Positions 17,897 to 26,784 of a DNA stretch of 46,651 bases are shown in pieces (positions within the stretch are counted from its first letter, which is position 1; each line of letters opens with the position of its first letter). Origin of the DNA: DASPRG01 sp963796125 (GTDB lineage: Bacteria; Nitrospirota; Thermodesulfovibrionia; Thermodesulfovibrionales; SM23-35); assembly GCA_963796125.1 (NCBI GenBank), contig CAWCKM010000027.1, positions 1 to 46,651 on the forward strand, in the 5' to 3' direction. The notes beneath the pieces were generated by a model, which saw only the letters and a list, made by a program, of their open reading frames with translations, ran no database searches and had not been told where the DNA came from. A program made the translations under genes and the position numbers.

Positions 17897-18411
17897 GAGG
17901 GATAACCTGCTGTCTTATCATGTTTTGCCTTTTACTTCCTTTTGCAGGATGTAAAAAAGAACAATCTCCGATGAAAAAAACAATGGCTGGACAGGTTCAA
18001 CCTCCGACTGCTACACAAGAAGTAAAAAACACTGAAGAAGTAAAAGAAGCTAAACAAGAAACATATACTTATGACCCAAGAGGGAGGCGAGACCCTTTCC
18101 TTTCCCTTGTAATGCTGTTAAAGCAAAAACCAGAGAGAAAAAAAGGAACGACTCCTTTTGAGAGTTACAGTATAGATGAGATAAACCTTTTAGCTATTGC
18201 TTGGGATGATCAGAAGCACTATGCCCTCATAATCTTACCTGACAAAAAATCGTATACTATTACGGAAGGAATGAAATTGGGACTCTATGAGGGTAAGGTA
18301 CAAAAGATTACAAAAGATATGGTAGTAATAAGGGAATATGTTAAAGACTACAGAGGTGAAATCAAACCTAGGGATTCAATATTGAAACTCCGGAAAGAGG
18401 GGGGAGGATGA
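17893..18411 (+). CDS. pilP: Type IV pilus lipoprotein PilP
   Basis: The 172-residue protein starts with a lipoprotein signal whose lipobox is LPFAGC, so the mature protein should be lipidated at Cys20. A disordered Lys/Gln-rich linker follows. The PilP beta-domain then begins at YDPRGRRDPFLSL and continues through LLAIAWDDQKHYALIILPD and VVIREYV. PilP joins the PilN-PilO dimer to the PilQ secretin. It overlaps both neighbours by 4 nt, and the pilQ ribosome binding site lies in its last codons. Confidence 0.9.
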   Translation: MRGITCCLIMFCLLLPFAGCKKEQSPMKKTMAGQVQPPTATQEVKNTEEVKEAKQETYTYDPRGRRDPFLSLVMLLKQKPERKKGTTPFESYSIDEINLLAIAWDDQKHYALIILPDKKSYTITEGMKLGLYEGKVQKITKDMVVIREYVKDYRGEIKPRDSILKLRKEGGG

Positions 18412-20559
18412 AACTCATAGTAAAAGACAAGAAGCAAAAAGCAAAAGATAAAGGACAGTGCTTGAGATTTTTCCTTTTATATTCTGTGATATTATACTTT
18501 CTAATCTTTATTGTATTTGGATGCGCACCAAGAGGGAACATTAAAGAGTTAGCAATGCCTGATGAAGGCAGGGTAATAACTGCCATTGACCTTCAGGACT
18601 ATTCTGTAACAGTTAAGGTGAGTGGACCTTTTAGTTATACATTGTACAAGTCAGATGACCCATACAAAATTATAGTTGAACTTCTTGGTGTTAATACAGG
18701 GGTGTTTAATAACAAGATCTTTTCTGATAAGGCAGGAATAACCGAGATCGTTCCCTCCCAGGTTGAGTCTCCTTTTATGGCGAGGTTCGAAATACTACTT
18801 CAGACGCCTACTACTGCCGACCCGGAATATAAGGATAATGAATTGACAATCAGAATAAGAGAGGAATCCCCTAAAGGAGTTGTAAAAACAGAAGTACTGG
18901 GGAAAATAGAGGATGTGCCAGAAGTAAAAAAAACCGAGCATGTTTTACAAGAGAGGGTACCCCTTCAAAAGGCCACAGAAATAACCAGTATCTCCTTTGA
19001 AAAGACAGCTGACATCGTCAAAGTACTTATTAGAGGAAATGGTTCTCTTAATCCAAGTGTTTTACCTTTAGAAAATAGAATTGTCATAGATGTCCCTGGT
19101 GTGGATATGAAAACTCAGCTTCCATCGGAAGTGGTATCACCATTAAAAGGCATCAGAGCAGGGGAAACTGATAACAAGATTAGATTAGTCATTGATCTTA
19201 AAGAAAAGACTGATTTTGACGTTACGACAATCGGGGATACCATAGTAGTGGCTGTATCAGCACAAATGGCTCATAAGCCTGGAGAAAACTTGGAAGCTAA
19301 GGAACGCGCAAATGTTACTGAAAATAAGTACAACGGCAAAAAAATATCTCTCGATTTTCAAGATGCCGATATTGTTCCCATTTTCAGGTTACTTGCTGAT
19401 ATCAGTGGGTATAACATTGTTGTGAGTCCTGAGGTTAAAGGGAAGTTAACAATGAAACTCCTGAATGTGCCGTGGGATCAAGCACTTGATATCATATTAA
19501 AGACCTTCAGCCTCGGAAAGACTGTCGAAAATAATATCATAAGGATTGCGCCTCATGCAGCGTTTGCAAAGGAAAGTGAAGATGCGGCCAGAGCTAAGGA
19601 ATCTGAGCTAAAGGCAGTACCTTTATACACAAGGATTTTCCCAATCAGCTATGCTGATGTTGCAAGTATCGAGAAGTCAATCAAAGATGCAAGGATACTT
19701 TCATCAAGAGGTAGTGTTAGCGTTGATAAAAGGACAAGCTCTGTAGCTATTAATGATGTAGCATCAGTTTTCCCTCAGATCGAAAATCTTCTTGCAACCC
19801 TTGATAAGCCAACACCTCAGGTTCTGATAGAAGCAAGGATTGTTGAAGCGTTTGAATCGGATGTGAAAAGTTTGGGAATCCAATGGGGAATAAGTAATCC
19901 GGAGGGAACTAAACCTTTTATAGGGACAACAGCAAATGAAGGACCTTTTACAGGTAATAACTTTATGTTTGATCTTCCCTCACCAGAAGGTACAGGCTGG
20001 AGGGATTGCATTCGGAATCCTGAATTCTGCAAGGACAAAGGGACTTGAATTACAAATATCGGCTCTTGAGACAACTGGCAATAGTAAAAGAATTTCTAAT
20101 CCGAGAGTCGTTACAACAGATAATGAGAAGGCTACAATTTTGCAAGGTGAAAGTGTACCTTTTCCTAAAATAGACGTGCAATCGGGGCAAATATCTGCGG
20201 AATATAAAGATGTTGCTATTACGATAGAAGTAACACCCCATATAACCCCTGCAGGTTCTGTAACTATGTCAGTTCTTGTGAGAAAAGAAGATATTAAGGG
20301 GTTTGTTCCTTTAGGTGGAGGTACTCAAGCCCCGAGGACAGATAAAATAGAAGGAGTTACAAAAGTTCTCGTACAGAATGGAGAAACACTGGTTATCGGG
20401 GGAGTTCTTCAAAAGAGGGAAAGATCAGACAGTACAGGTGTACCAGGTTTAATGAATATTCCTGTCCTTGGCTGGTTATTCAAGAATAAAAAGACAACTG
20501 AAGAGACAACCGAGCTTTTGATATTCATTACACCAAGGGTTTTAGAGAAAACGATCTGA
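18408..20559 (+). pseudogene. pilQ: Type IV pilus secretin PilQ, frameshifted
   Basis: Two reading frames together cover a complete secretin: 18408 to about 19995, then about 20000 to 20559, shifted by +1. The domain order is signal peptide, two AMIN domains (about 60-140 and 195-285), an STN/N0 domain (LDFQDADIVPIFRLLADISG), a secretin N1 domain (SSVAINDV) and the secretin barrel (GIAFGIL, NPRVVTTDNEKATI, VPVLGWLFK-type ending). The break lies between LPSPEGTG and AGGIAFGIL near 19990-20003. The signal region ends in VFGC, a lipobox-like site, and is preceded by an unusual Lys/Gln tract. Intact pilMNOP suggest a sequence error rather than loss, but this cannot be proven here. Confidence 0.88.
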
Positions 20560-20661
20560 TGTCTTATTTCATTGAGCTTTAATTAAAACTCCTGCGAAAA
20601 AAGTTAGGCGCAAAGATAAAACCAATATCTTAAATAACGGGTAAGTTCAGAAGAAAGAATA

Positions 20662-21889
20662 ATGTCCCTCCTGCGATTTCTTACTGCTGGTGAATCCCAT
20701 GGGAAGGCGCTTATCGGAATTCTTGAAGGCATTCCCTCAGGCCTTTCTATTTCTGCAGAGGATATAGACAGAGACCTCAAAAGAAGACAGTTAGGCTATG
20801 GTCGTGGTGCTCGAATGAAGATAGAGTCTGACCATGTTACAATCCTTACTGGCGTGAGATGGGGCAAAACAATAGGTTCTCCTATTGCTCTTTACATTGA
20901 AAATAAAGACTGGAAGAATTGGATTGAAGGTATGTCTCCTGATTCAGCTGATGAAAACTCGTTACCGGCAGTTACAAAACCGCGACCTGGTCATGCAGAC
21001 TTGGCAGGAGCTATTAAATATGATCAACATGACTTAAGAAATATTCTTGAGCGTTCGAGTGCAAGGGAAACAGCTGTGAGAGTTGCCCTTGGTGCAATTG
21101 CGAAAAATTTTCTTAAAGAATTTGGCATGACGATTGGAAGTTACATCATTCAGATTGGCAAAATTAAATTTAACCAGTCAAAAAAAATACTTCGAAGTTC
21201 GGAAAAATTATTGTTGTCTCTTTTTGAAAAAGCCGAGAAGTCACCGGTCAGGTGCCCAGATGAAGAAATTTCAGGGAAAATGGTTGAACTGATTAGACAA
21301 GGCAACACAAGAAAGAAATTCACTTGGAGGTATATTTGAAGTCTTTGTAACAGGTGTTCCTATAGGTCTTGGAAGTCATATCCAATGGGACAAAAAACTC
21401 GACGGAAGACTTGCAAAGGCTCTCATGGGCATCCAAGCCATAAAGGGAGTTGAGATTGGACTCGGTTTTGATATGGCGAAACATCTTGGATCAGAGGTTA
21501 TGGATGAGATATTTTACAGAGCAAAGAGCTCAGAGCAAAGAGCTCAGAGCAACGGAAGTCAAGTTTCTGGGTTTTATCGAAAAACCAATAATGCTGGTGG
21601 AATTGAGGGTGGTATGACGAATGGAATGCCCATAATTATAAGGATCGCAATGAAACCAATACCTACCTTGAAGAAACCTCTTCGTTCTGTTGACATCATT
21701 ACAAAAAAACCTGTAGAAGCAACCTATGAGCGGTCTGACATATGTGCGGTACCCGCAGCAGGCGTCATTGGCGAGGCAATGGTTGCTTTAACTATTGCAG
21801 ATGTTTTCCTCGAAAAATTCGGCGGAGATAGTATGATAGAAACAAAACGAAATTATGAATCCTATTTTGAGTATATTAGGAAATGGTAA
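20662..21889 (+). pseudogene. aroC: Chorismate synthase, frameshifted
   Basis: AroC converts EPSP to chorismate with reduced FMN, the last step of the shikimate pathway. The N-terminal frame (20662 to about 21300) contains FLTAGESHGKALIGILEG, KRRQLGYGRG and KPRPGHADLAGAIKYD. The C-terminal frame, shifted +1, continues with NSLGGIFEVFVTGVPIGLGSH, NNAGGIEGGMTNG and the RSDICAVPAAGVIGEAM end. The break near 21300 removes no recognisable motif. An extra stretch (AKSSEQRAQSNGSQV) before GFYRKTNNAGG comes from a 14-bp direct repeat and is absent from typical AroC. It lies 102 nt after pilQ, on the same strand. Confidence 0.88.
21521..21552 (+). repeat. 14-bp tandem repeat inside aroC
   Basis: Two copies of GCAAAGAGCTCAGA (21521-21534 and 21535-21548) are followed by a partial GCAA. 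The 12-mer AGAGCTCAGAGC also occurs at 35917-35928 in the accC-accB spacer, which marks a dispersed low-complexity repeat family. Here it is translated as part of a loop insertion. Confidence 0.8.
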
Positions 21890-21898
21890 GTTCTTATG

Positions 21899-23695
21899 CT
21901 AAGGTAGGTCGGTTTTGATAGCAAGTTCTTTTAATTGTTTTTTCTCGACTTGGGAAGGGGTACCACTCATAAGGCAGGCTGCTTTTTGAGTCTTTGGAAA
22001 GGCAATTACATCCCTAATAGATGTTGCACCAACCATGATCATTATAAGCCTATCAAGTCCGAGTGCTATTCCTCCATGGGGAGGAGCACCATATTCAAAG
22101 GCATCCAACAAAAAGCCGAATTTCATCCGTGCTTCTTCTTCTGATATTCCCAGGATTTCGAACATTTTTCTCTGTAGATCACGTCTGTGGATACGAATGC
22201 TTCCTCCTCCAATTTCATAACCATTGAGAACAATATCATATGCCTTTGCTTTAACGTCAGCGAGAAGATTGAAATCAGGAGTGGAAGGTTTACAGTTGCT
22301 AATATTTGCAGAAAAAAGTTTCTCTATGTCTTCATTCATCGGAGAAGTAAAAGGATGGTGCATTGCTTCAAAACGGTTTTCATCTTTATTCCATTCAAAA
22401 AGTGGAAAGTTGGTAATCCACACAAACTTATATCCAGACCTTATGAGGTTCAATCTCTTTCCAAGCTCGATTCTCATTCTGCCTAACACATCATGAACGA
22501 CCCTTTCATCATCAGCAACAAAGAGCATTAAATCACCTTCTTCAGCCCCGACCCTTTTAGCCATCTCTTTCATAATGTCTTCACTGAAAAATTTTGCAAT
22601 AGGCGATTCGAAACCATTCTTCACTTTTATCCATGCGAGTCCTTTTGCACCGAAAGAGACAGCCTCCTCAGTGAGCAAATCAATTTCTCTCCTTGATAGA
22701 GTGGCTAGGCCTTTTCCGTTAATAGCCTTAACTCGTCCACCAGCATGAAGAGTTTCAAGGAAGACACGGAACGAACATTTCTCTGATAAATCAGCCATAT
22801 CCTTAAGTTCAAGGTCGAATCTCATATCCGGCTTATCACTACCAAACCTTTCAAGAGCATCATGATAGTGCAATCTTTCAAAAGGTGTCTCGATCTCAAC
22901 TTCAAGGACATCCTTGAAAAGTCTCTTCATCAAACCTTCAATAACTTGTATAATATCTGCTCTATCGACAAAGGACATTTCAAGGTCAACTTGTGTAAAT
23001 TCAGGTTGCCGGTCAGCACGCAGATCTTCATCTCTAAAACATTTCACAATCTGGAAATACTTCTCAAAGCCAGAAACCATTAATATCTGTTTGAAGAGCT
23101 GTGGTGACTGGGGTAGTGCATAAAAATAACCTGGATTCAAGCGGCTCGGGACCAAATAATCTCTTGCACCTTCAGGTGTGGATTTCGTGAGGACAGGTGT
23201 TTCTATTTCAAGAAATCCATTTTCATCAAGATAATCCCTGATAATTTTAGTCGCTTTGTGCCTTATAATTAAATTTCTTTGCATATCTGGTCTTCTTAAA
23301 TCAAGGTAACGATATTTGAGTCTCAACGCCTCTGAAGCGTCAGAAGCATCTTCTATGCTAAAAGGCAGAGGATCTGCTTTATTCAAGATTTCAAGAGTAG
23401 TGGCATACATTTCGAATATACCTGTTGGGAGATGAGGGTTTTCTGTGCCATCAGGTCTTTTTCTAATCTCGCCTGTTACAGAAACAACATATTCGCTTCT
23501 CAGTTCATGTGCAAGTTCGTGTGTCTTTGATGATTTTTCCGGACTAAATACTATCTGTAATACCCCGCTTCTGTCACGCAGATCAACAAAAATGAGCCCT
23601 CCGTGATCTCTCCGTCTGTAAACCCATCCACAGAGATTCATATTTTTCCCAATGTCTGATTCTTTTATCTCACCACATCTTTTGTCACAAATCAT
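21899..23695 (-). CDS. aspS: Aspartyl-tRNA synthetase (bacterial type)
   Basis: This class II synthetase of 598 residues has the anticodon-binding OB fold (NLCGWVYRRRDHGGLIFVDLRDRSG). Class II motif 1 lies around FLEIETPVLTKSTPEGARD, motif 2 is FRDEDLRADRQPEFTQVD, and motif 3 is GIALGLDRLIMIM. The bacterial GAD insertion domain (about 290-400) is present. The ATG at 23695 is chosen because GGGAG precedes it; an upstream TTG (23710) is less likely. Whether it is Asp-specific or also charges tRNA-Asn is not decided here. It converges on aroC with a 9-nt gap and follows the RluB-type gene. Confidence 0.95.
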   Translation of the reverse strand: MICDKRCGEIKESDIGKNMNLCGWVYRRRDHGGLIFVDLRDRSGVLQIVFSPEKSSKTHELAHELRSEYVVSVTGEIRKRPDGTENPHLPTGIFEMYATTLEILNKADPLPFSIEDASDASEALRLKYRYLDLRRPDMQRNLIIRHKATKIIRDYLDENGFLEIETPVLTKSTPEGARDYLVPSRLNPGYFYALPQSPQLFKQILMVSGFEKYFQIVKCFRDEDLRADRQPEFTQVDLEMSFVDRADIIQVIEGLMKRLFKDVLEVEIETPFERLHYHDALERFGSDKPDMRFDLELKDMADLSEKCSFRVFLETLHAGGRVKAINGKGLATLSRREIDLLTEEAVSFGAKGLAWIKVKNGFESPIAKFFSEDIMKEMAKRVGAEEGDLMLFVADDERVVHDVLGRMRIELGKRLNLIRSGYKFVWITNFPLFEWNKDENRFEAMHHPFTSPMNEDIEKLFSANISNCKPSTPDFNLLADVKAKAYDIVLNGYEIGGGSIRIHRRDLQRKMFEILGISEEEARMKFGFLLDAFEYGAPPHGGIALGLDRLIMIMVGATSIRDVIAFPKTQKAACLMSGTPSQVEKKQLKELAIKTDLP

Positions 23696-23718
23696 CTTAC
23701 TCCCTATCAATCAAGAAT

Positions 23719-24474
23719 CTAATTATTAGAGTGATATCCCTGTTTTTTCTGACCTGTTTCTTTTTGGATGAGTTTGAGTTCATAGAGGGTTAAATATCTT
23801 ATTTCACCCGTTTTTAAACCTTTGAGTTTAAGACCATTGATACCGACTCTCCTTAAGACAATAACAGGATGACCGACACATTCAAGCATTCTTCTTATCT
23901 GTCTTTTTCTCCCTTCATAAATGGTGATCTCAATCCATGAGTTTTTCTCTACTGTTCGCATTGTTCTTACCCAGGCAGGCAAGGTTATTCCATCCTCAAG
24001 CTTCACACCATGTTTCAATCTTTCTATAGCACTATCCCCTATAATGCCCTTTATTTTAACAAGATAGGTTTTTGAAATCTGCCGTGAAGGATGTAAAACT
24101 GCATGAGCAAAATCACCATCATTTGTCAACAAGAGAAGTCCTTCAGAGTCATAATCAAGTCTTCCAACAGGAAAAACTCTGTATTTTATACCTTTCAAAA
24201 AGTCCTTTACAGTAGGTCTTCCCTCAGGATCAGATAAAGTAGTTACAACCCCTCGTGGCTTGTTGATCATAATATAAACCTTCTGGGTCTCCTTTCCCAA
24301 TCCTGAAACAAGTTTTCCATCAACTTTGATATAATCTCTTATAATATCTGCCTTCATACCGGCAGTTGCAACTTTGCCGTTGACAATAACTCTCCCCTCA
24401 GAGATAAGTTCTTCAGCCTTTCTCCTTGAAGTAATTCCTATTTCAGAAAGAATCTTCTGGAGCCTTTTTTCCAT
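23719..24474 (-). CDS. RluB/RsuA-family 23S/16S rRNA pseudouridine synthase
   Basis: The roughly 251-residue enzyme begins with an S4 RNA-binding domain (MEKRLQKILSEIGITSRRKAEELI), followed by the catalytic core. The catalytic motif is GRLDYDSEGLLLLTNDG, with Asp in RLD. EGRKRQIRRMLECVGHPVIVLRRVGI is the RsuA/RluB/RluE/RluF signature. RluB (U2605 of 23S rRNA) is the most common single-copy member, but the target cannot be fixed from sequence. The start was set to the ATG at 24474, which gives the usual S4 N-terminus; a start 20 codons upstream would add an untypical hydrophobic stretch. It probably shares a transcript with aspS. Confidence 0.9.
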   Translation of the reverse strand: MEKRLQKILSEIGITSRRKAEELISEGRVIVNGKVATAGMKADIIRDYIKVDGKLVSGLGKETQKVYIMINKPRGVVTTLSDPEGRPTVKDFLKGIKYRVFPVGRLDYDSEGLLLLTNDGDFAHAVLHPSRQISKTYLVKIKGIIGDSAIERLKHGVKLEDGITLPAWVRTMRTVEKNSWIEITIYEGRKRQIRRMLECVGHPVIVLRRVGINGLKLKGLKTGEIRYLTLYELKLIQKETGQKKQGYHSNN

Positions 24475-24634
24475 AAAACAAAATAATAACATAAAAATAA
24501 CATACATTGTAATTTCACCATGTCTGAGGTTCATTTTATGATATTAGTTAAATGGAAAGGTTTTCACGATACTTAATTCTGAGCAAAAATGTAAGACTAA
24601 TAAAAAACGTAGGGCAAATTCGATAGGGAAGGCT

Positions 24635-25627
24635 TCAAATATTACTTTTCCACACAGTTACAAATGTCTGGATGTTCTCAGCCTTTTTTATTTTTTTAGA
24701 GAAAGACCCGGCTTTTTTCCTGTCGTTGAATTTACCAATCAATACCTTGTGGAACTTGACCACACCGTTTGAGCTTTGAGTAGATATATAGCAATGATAC
24801 CTTCTTTTATCAAGACTGTTTTGGAGTGACTTTGCATTAGCGATATTCGTGAAGGCGCCAACTTGGACTGAATACATTGCAATGAAGGGTTTCTGAGCCT
24901 GAGGGGTTTCCCTAATAATTTCTTTTTCAGACCCTGTTTGTTCATTTGCTAATATATCATTTACCAAAACAGTAGATTTTTTCTTAGAAAATAGTTCTTG
25001 AGACAGGTCGGAAACTTTCGATTGCTCCTTTGTTATTGTCAATTTTTTGTTATGAGCAAGCGCCTGCATGGATTTAATCTCAAGCATCTCTTTCGATGAG
25101 TCTTTCCAAACAAAATATCCAAGAACGAAACTAACTATAACGATGAAGAACATAACCGAAGCGATAATGCCAACAAGGGTAAATTTATTCCTTGTGATTG
25201 TCGTAGATAAATCTGCTACCTGTAGTTGTTTTTTGCTGGAAAATTCTATTTCTTGTTGTTTTTCTTCCTGTACTGGAAACTCTTTAGTTATCTTAATTTC
25301 AGGTAGTATTTTAAACTCCTCTTTTTTTAGTAATTTTTCTTTTTCATTATGCTCTTCTTGCACTTCTTCTATAGAAAGCCTGAGGGGCTTTTCGAAATCT
25401 ATCTCTTTTATATAAATGTCTTCTTGTATCCAGCCATGTTTAGGGCAAAAGACCCACCCTGGTTTCTTGAAATCCTCTTTTCTCCTTCCATATTGCTCAA
25501 TCTGTTTGTTACAAATTGTACAATATGTAGGTGTATATCCTGATCGGTTTTTCTCTATATCTTCAGGCACGATAACAGATTCCTTTTCCTCAATTGACAT
25601 TTTCGATATATTATGTTTTTCTTGCAT
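24635..25627 (-). CDS. Zinc-ribbon, single-TM, SPOR-domain protein
   Basis: This 330-residue protein of unknown role has three parts. An N-terminal cytoplasmic ribbon carries CTIC and CPKHGW (about residues 36-65), likely a zinc site. One transmembrane helix follows (about 152-177, TLVGIIASVMFFIVIVSFVL). A periplasmic linker leads to a C-terminal SPOR domain (about 250-328, YSVQVGAFTNIANAKSLQNSL). SPOR domains bind denuded septal glycan strands, so a cell-division or envelope location is likely. The N-terminal zinc ribbon on the cytoplasmic side is unusual. It lies upstream of the RluB-type gene, with a gap of about 160 nt. Confidence 0.8.
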   Translation of the reverse strand: MQEKHNISKMSIEEKESVIVPEDIEKNRSGYTPTYCTICNKQIEQYGRRKEDFKKPGWVFCPKHGWIQEDIYIKEIDFEKPLRLSIEEVQEEHNEKEKLLKKEEFKILPEIKITKEFPVQEEKQQEIEFSSKKQLQVADLSTTITRNKFTLVGIIASVMFFIVIVSFVLGYFVWKDSSKEMLEIKSMQALAHNKKLTITKEQSKVSDLSQELFSKKKSTVLVNDILANEQTGSEKEIIRETPQAQKPFIAMYSVQVGAFTNIANAKSLQNSLDKRRYHCYISTQSSNGVVKFHKVLIGKFNDRKKAGSFSKKIKKAENIQTFVTVWKSNI

Positions 25628-25793
25628 TTTTGTACTTTGAATAATGAGATATTGTTATATGCCAGTAAAATTACCGGCGGATTTCTTTTCAACTTTTCTT
25701 GCAAAATTTATTATTTTCCCTGGTATGCTTTAAGAGATTATCTCGATATCCTGAAGGAAATGCCTCGTAACCAATGAAATCCTCTTCAGAAGT

Positions 25794-25821
25794 GAAGGAG
25801 CTTTTCTCCTTCTTTTTTTTT
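25794..25821 (+). terminator. Strong intrinsic terminator with no upstream gene
   Basis: A perfect 7-bp stem, GAAGGAG-CTTTT-CTCCTTC, is followed at once by nine T residues on the plus strand. No plus-strand gene precedes it: the nearest upstream gene (24635-25627) is on the minus strand. It may end a small RNA that begins somewhere in 25640-25790. The surrounding 25628-26061 is AT-rich and holds nothing else I can support. Confidence 0.75.
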
Positions 25822-26005
25822 GATTTAAAGATAAAATTTAGGAAACGCAGTATCAGTAGTCATAATATTTTTTAAAACAATATTTATGCCATTAAAATTA
25901 ATTTATAAAATGTTGATATATAATTAAAAAATTAATTTTCGTGTTACAAATTATGAAACTCGTGACAAATATCGTCAACAAAGTTTTATTTGATAATTAT
26001 GCAAC

Positions 26006-26046
26006 TTATTGAAATATTTCAATAACAATCGGAGTATTTATATAAT
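26006..26046 (+). promoter_or_regulatory. 20-bp palindrome upstream of a TATAAT box
   Basis: TTATTGAAATATTTCAATAA (26006-26025) is a perfect inverted repeat. It overlaps the expected -35 position of a consensus TATAAT (26041-26046) that precedes the trmJ remnant. The arrangement looks like a repressor operator on a promoter. In AT-rich DNA a chance palindrome is possible, so confidence is moderate. Confidence 0.45.
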
Positions 26047-26061
26047 TAGATCCATGAAATC

Positions 26062-26223
26062 ATGGAAAGACAATATTTTTTTATCCTGGTTGAGCCAAAA
26101 GAGCCCGGCAACATTGGTGCCTCTGCGAGAGCATTAAAGAACATGGGCTTTAGGAATCTTGAGCTGGTTAACCCTGTTCATCATATTACGGCTCTTCTAG
26201 ATGTCTCTCGGGGTAGGTCTTAA
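26062..26223 (+). pseudogene. Truncated TrmJ-like (SpoU family) tRNA 2'-O-methyltransferase remnant
   Basis: An ATG at 26062 opens 53 codons ending in TAA. The first 40 residues (YFFILVEPKEPGNIGASARA, then LKNMGFRNLELVNPVHH) match the N-terminus of TrmJ, which 2'-O-methylates position 32 of tRNAs. A full enzyme is about 240 residues with a C-terminal trefoil-knot SAM site; none of that follows. Downstream to 26350 no frame resumes the family, so most of the gene is deleted rather than frameshifted. An intact copy may exist elsewhere. Confidence 0.75.
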
Positions 26224-26352
26224 TCCAGGTGATATCCTGAAGGACAAGAAGCAGAGCAACATTTCGACATTTAGAGCGAATATGGCCTGACTTCTGGAAA
26301 AAGCTTTATGGATAATGATATCCGATTCTTGAAAATCAGACATTAACTTTTG

Positions 26353-26604
26353 TTACGCGGCAACTTCCTCAATTTCCGTCTCAATACCTGAGCAGTATTT
26401 TTCAACGAACTCTTCCATGCTCATTTCATGCCCCAAACAAAAACCGGAAGCGTCCATCTTGTTGCATTCTAAAGTCTCATATTTCCCATTGTTTCTTACC
26501 ACTTTTGAATGAAACATCATACATCCAGTGCGACTGTCAAGGATTACCCAACGGACGTTGGGAAGGATGATTGACTTACCTATTTTATATGCTTTTCTTT
26601 TCAT
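26353..26604 (-). CDS. Orphan 83-residue protein of unknown function
   Basis: I do not recognise a family. The protein has a basic N-terminus (MKRKAYKIGKS), a central IILPNVRWVILDSRTGCMMFHSKV, three further cysteines (ECNKM, GFCLGHE, KYCSG) and an acidic tail (ETEIEEVAA). There is no signal peptide or transmembrane segment. Translation looks real: GAGAGG precedes the ATG, and a perfect consensus promoter lies 50-78 nt upstream. The four spaced cysteines and one or two histidines could bind metal, which is speculation. It sits alone between the trmJ remnant and a divergent RluD-family gene. Confidence 0.7.
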   Translation of the reverse strand: MKRKAYKIGKSIILPNVRWVILDSRTGCMMFHSKVVRNNGKYETLECNKMDASGFCLGHEMSMEEFVEKYCSGIETEIEEVAA

Positions 26605-26653
26605 TTTCCTCTCACTTTCAATTAGCAGATTATCTATATATATTTATATATAA

Positions 26654-26682
26654 ATTATAAATTAAATAAAAAACTATGTCAA
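26654..26682 (-). promoter_or_regulatory. Perfect sigma70 consensus promoter of the 83-residue gene
   Basis: On the minus strand TTGACA (26682-26677), a 17-nt AT-rich spacer and TATAAT (26659-26654) match the sigma70 consensus at all 12 positions with optimal spacing. Transcription should start near 26647, giving a leader of about 43 nt before the ATG at 26604. No other promoter I noticed in this window matches this well. Confidence 0.8.
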
Positions 26683-26784
26683 GGTTATGCCACAAGCTTA
26701 GAATTTACGTCAATTAATAATTGTTTGGGGGAACTTTTTCATGTGCGGGTTCAATAAATACCTTTCTATAGTGTAGAATTTATC

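Noticed and set aside
19985..20010. Programmed frameshift in pilQ
   Set aside because: No slippery heptamer or downstream structure is apparent, and many other genes nearby are also shifted.
25659..25733. 24-residue plus-strand frame before the orphan terminator
   Set aside because: No ribosome binding site and no signature; a noncoding RNA explains the terminator at least as well.
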